Assembly: GCA_003550945.1 (NCBI GenBank)
Contig: PULL01000005.1
Span: 1-8,090 of the forward strand
Length of the DNA stretch: 8,090 nt
Direction of reading: 5' to 3'
Origin: Thioalkalivibrio sp.
GTDB lineage: Bacteria > Pseudomonadota > Gammaproteobacteria > Ectothiorhodospirales > Ectothiorhodospiraceae
Below, in pieces: positions 6,663 to 8,090 of this stretch (positions are counted from its first letter, which is position 1; the number at the start of each line of letters is the position of its first letter). Under the pieces are notes generated by a model. The model worked only from the letters and a program-made list of their open reading frames with translations. It was not told the origin of the DNA and did no database searches. Both the position numbers and the translations under genes were made by a program.

Positions 6663-7556
6663 ATGAGAAATCGACCTGCGCTGTGCACAGCCAGCGCCTT
6701 TGGTGTGGTGTTGCTTCTAGGTCTGCCTTTGGTGACATCCGGGGACCAGGCGTCGTACGGAATCGTCGTCGAGGTGGGACACACTGACGCGCTCGAAGCG
6801 GCGCTCAAGCGACACGGGTGGCGCGTGGAACGCGATTCGGAAGGCGGAATACTCCTTTACCTGCCTTCTCCGCAATCGGCGGATGTAGGAGACGAACCCA
6901 AACCCGCGAAGGCCGAGGACACGGTCGAGCTACCGGGGGATTGGATCGAGGCTCACGATCTGGACGGCCTGCAGCATGCGCTTGAGGCGCAGGGCTGGCG
7001 GGTGGAACGCAGCCCAGAAGGGGATCTGCTGGTGTTTCCGGTCGACCCCGCGGGCGGGGAGGGCGTCTCGCCAGTGGCTCCCGCGCTGGTTTCCGAACCA
7101 GGTCCCTCGGAAGCCGTGGACGAGTCTTTGATGCCTCGCACGGATGGAGATACCGGGATCGCGCGGGAGATCATCGTCGCAACCGATCTCGATGCGCTGC
7201 AAGCCGCTGCCGCAGAGCGCGGGTGGGCGCACCGACGCGAAGCGGACGGAAGTCTGGTGCTTCTGCCGCCAGGTGTTCCGCCCGAGCAGGGAGACGCCCT
7301 CTCGTGCCAGATTGGCATGGTTCGAGTTTCCGGAGCGGAGGCAATTCCCCTGCCCATCGATACCGGGGAGAAGGCTCACCGGCTTGCCGAGTTCTGGCTG
7401 CGCGCAAGCGATGTCAGTTCGCTTGCGATCGGGCGTATACGTCAGGTGAACCGCCTTTTTCTCGTCAGTGTGGTCGAGCCCGAGGAGCCCTTTTTCCTGC
7501 GTACACAGCTGGTCATTCGGGCCGAAGATGGGTGCCTGATGGCGATCTCCCGCTGA
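6663..7556 (+). CDS. Exported protein with three 'GW' repeats, unknown function
   Basis: 297 residues. The N-terminus is a Sec-type signal: basic start (MRNR), hydrophobic core (about 12-24), possible cleavage near residues 26-30. Three 35-residue units follow at 34-68, 93-127 and 169-203. Each has a hydrophobic strand, then D-x-L-x-x-A-L/A, three residues, GW, a basic/acidic stretch, D/E-G and a closing hydrophobic strand ending in Pro. This suggests a small alpha-beta unit. Acidic, Pro-rich linkers separate the units. A 94-residue C-terminal domain (204-297) has its own fold and two Cys (215 and 291) that could form a disulfide. I recognise no named family. GAGGGG six bases before the ATG fixes the start. 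The sigma-54 promoter and position behind the two-component operon indicate that it is an output of that system. The location, periplasm or outer membrane, is inferred. Confidence 0.85.
   Translation: MRNRPALCTASAFGVVLLLGLPLVTSGDQASYGIVVEVGHTDALEAALKRHGWRVERDSEGGILLYLPSPQSADVGDEPKPAKAEDTVELPGDWIEAHDLDGLQHALEAQGWRVERSPEGDLLVFPVDPAGGEGVSPVAPALVSEPGPSEAVDESLMPRTDGDTGIAREIIVATDLDALQAAAAERGWAHRREADGSLVLLPPGVPPEQGDALSCQIGMVRVSGAEAIPLPIDTGEKAHRLAEFWLRASDVSSLAIGRIRQVNRLFLVSVVEPEEPFFLRTQLVIRAEDGCLMAISR
6762..7271 (+). repeat. Three degenerate 35-codon repeats within the exported protein
   Basis: The units lie at 6762-6866, 6939-7043 and 7167-7271. Repeats 1 and 2 share GWRVER followed by an acidic residue and Gly; repeat 3 has GWAHRREADG. 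The linkers differ in length (24 and 41 residues) and sequence. The DNA has diverged, so this is an old domain duplication rather than a recent tandem expansion. Confidence 0.8.
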
Positions 7557-7583
7557 CGTCTTTTGCGACCCGTCTGCCAAATC

Positions 7584-7620
7584 GACAGCCTGACCAAAGC
7601 GATCAGGCTGTCCAGCCTGA
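7584..7620. promoter_or_regulatory. Inverted repeat with a third arm: activator site or alternative hairpin
   Basis: GACAGCCTGA (7584-7593) and TCAGGCTGTC (7603-7612) are perfect 10-base inverted repeats across nine bases. A second CAGCCTGA (7613-7620) follows two bases later and can pair with the same TCAGGCTG. At the DNA level, a long dyad 105-135 bases upstream of the -24 element at 7717 fits an NtrC-type enhancer. At the RNA level, just past the stop at 7556, it could act as two mutually exclusive hairpins or protect the transcript's 3' end. No T tract follows directly, so a simple intrinsic terminator is less likely. Confidence 0.5.
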
Positions 7621-7686
7621 CAATTCGACAGCGTTTCTTCCCATGGTCTTCGCTGGCAGGCATGTAAGCAACCCAAAAGAACATAA

Positions 7687-7699
7687 ATACAAGTTGTTA
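7687..7699 (+). promoter_or_regulatory. Weak IHF-like site between dyad and promoter
   Basis: ATACAAGTTGTTA matches the IHF consensus WATCAANNNNTTR with two mismatches. It sits in an AT-rich stretch (about 7672-7705) between the upstream dyad and the -24 element, centred near -50. That is where IHF usually bends sigma-54 promoters. The sequence match alone is poor; the position supports it. Confidence 0.3.
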
Positions 7700-7716
7700 A
7701 GAGCATTGTCGTTGGT

Positions 7717-7732
7717 TGGCCCCGGTTTTGCT
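7717..7732 (+). promoter_or_regulatory. Sigma-54 (-24/-12) promoter for the Met-rich protein gene
   Basis: TGGCCCCGGTTTTGCT has the invariant GG and GC 12 bases apart and a perfect TTGC at -12. It departs from consensus at two -24 positions (C for A, C for G). The 12 bases TGCTTTCCCCCG at 7729-7740 are identical to those at 6613-6624 in the first promoter, so the two elements look related or co-selected. The predicted start of transcription near 7742 leaves a leader of about 150 bases before the ATG at 7896. Confidence 0.72.
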
Positions 7733-7780
7733 TTCCCCCGGTCCGCGAACGGAACCTGCGTTGGTAACAAATCCCGCGGG

Positions 7781-7840
7781 CGTTCAACCGAAACGCGCTG
7801 GTTGAGCGGGAAGGGCTGAGGAAGATCTCCCTGACAGCCC
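7781..7840 (+). promoter_or_regulatory. Two consecutive hairpins in the Met-rich gene leader
   Basis: CGTTCAACC (7781-7789) pairs with GGTTGAGCG (7800-7808), nine pairs including one G-U. GGGCTG (7813-7818) pairs with CAGCCC (7835-7840), with an inner GGA/TCC. A CCCGCGGG palindrome (7773-7780) precedes them. They lie well upstream of the ribosome site (7881-7890), so they do not obviously mask it. mRNA stability or control of translation is possible; no known riboswitch class is recognised. Confidence 0.35.
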
Positions 7841-7895
7841 CCGGCATGGTTCCGCTCGTTGAAAGCAAGACACACCAACAAGAGAGGAAACGGGA

Positions 7896-8090
7896 ATGGT
7901 TGAGCGAATGCGTGTACGCAAGATTGTCAAGCAGGTAAATGTGGCCACTTGCGCCCTTCTGGCTTCCATGGCGCTGGGCGCTGTGAATGCGGAGATGGGC
8001 GGCATGGCCGGTATGGACGGCATGTCGGGCATGGGCGGCATGGCCGGTATGGACGGCATGTCGGGCATGGGTGGCATGGCCGGCATGGAC
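7896..8090 (+). CDS. Exported Met/Gly-rich repeat protein, 5' part only
   Basis: The gene runs off the window; 65 codons are visible. A basic N-terminus (MVERMRVRKIVKQ), a hydrophobic core (NVATCALLASMALGAV) and a likely cleavage site after VNA form a Sec signal peptide. The mature chain begins EMGG and consists of the 12-residue unit GGMAGMDGMSGM, with Met at every third position, the only charge being Asp. AGAGAGGAAA before the ATG supports the start. Regular MxxM spacing resembles Met motifs that bind Cu(I) in periplasmic copper proteins. Met-rich secreted proteins can also scavenge oxidants through Met sulfoxide. Either role is inference. The sigma-54 promoter at 7717 ties it to the adjacent regulator. 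Full length and C-terminus are unknown. Confidence 0.85.
   Translation, partial: MVERMRVRKIVKQVNVATCALLASMALGAVNAEMGGMAGMDGMSGMGGMAGMDGMSGMGGMAGMD
7998..8090 (+). repeat. 36-bp in-frame tandem repeat coding GGMAGMDGMSGM
   Basis: Copies lie at 7998-8033 and 8034-8069 and differ at no base. A third begins at 8070 and is cut by the window end, with two synonymous changes (GGT for GGC, GGC for GGT). Near identity at the DNA level shows recent expansion or ongoing homogenisation, so copy number may vary between strains. Confidence 0.92.

Noticed and set aside
4964..6808. 614-residue open frame on the minus strand
   Set aside because: It is antisense to the end of the kinase, all of the regulator and the start of the exported protein, each of which has clear domains or a signal peptide. 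It crosses the promoter at 6601.
7784..8086. Minus-strand Pro/Met repeat frame (MPAMPPMPDMPS type)
   Set aside because: It is the antisense translation of the Gly/Met repeat, whose plus-strand frame has a signal peptide and a ribosome site.
1..8090. CRISPR array, tRNA or rRNA genes, insertion sequences
   Set aside because: No spaced direct repeats, cloverleaf-like sequence, rRNA-like stretch, transposase or terminal inverted repeats were seen. The only tandem repeat is in-frame coding.

Overview
This is a GC-rich bacterial window with long open frames, good Shine-Dalgarno sites and two sigma-54-type promoters. The gene families (GAF/PAS/GGDEF protein, sigma-54 two-component pair, c-type-heme motif in an exported sensor domain) fit a respiratory proteobacterium. 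A gammaproteobacterium is my guess, but nothing here fixes the taxon.

Layout: (1) 40-1944, a GAF-PAS-PAS-GGDEF diguanylate cyclase with an intact active site and inhibitory site; its first PAS aligns with the FixL heme PAS at the heme-ligand His and the regulatory Arg. (2) 1945-2456, no convincing gene, but a perfect 20-bp palindrome. (3) 2457-2937 on the minus strand, a 44-residue ORF whose stop overlaps the start of a low-molecular-weight phosphatase-like protein lacking the catalytic Cys. Upstream of these is a stretch that may be an eroded gene. (4) 3360-6565, a two-component operon: a membrane histidine kinase with a CxxCH heme-c motif in its periplasmic domain and a Cys/His-containing cytoplasmic PAS, then an NtrC-family response regulator with all key residues. 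(5) 6663-7556, an exported protein with three copies of a 35-residue 'GW' repeat. (6) 7896 to the window end, the start of an exported protein made of a 12-residue Gly/Met repeat in which every third residue is Met.

The main result is a proposed regulatory circuit. A -24/-12 element precedes each of the two exported-protein genes, with correct GG-GC spacing, and the two share the same 12-base stretch from the -12 box onward. The regulator next door carries the GAFTGA loop needed to contact sigma-54. The simplest reading is that the heme-c kinase senses a redox, gas or metal cue in the periplasm and phosphorylates the regulator. The regulator then switches on the GW-repeat protein and the Met-rich protein through sigma-54. 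The logic resembles ZraSR/ZraP, but the sensor and both outputs differ. The Met-rich product suggests copper binding or oxidant scavenging, which is inference only.
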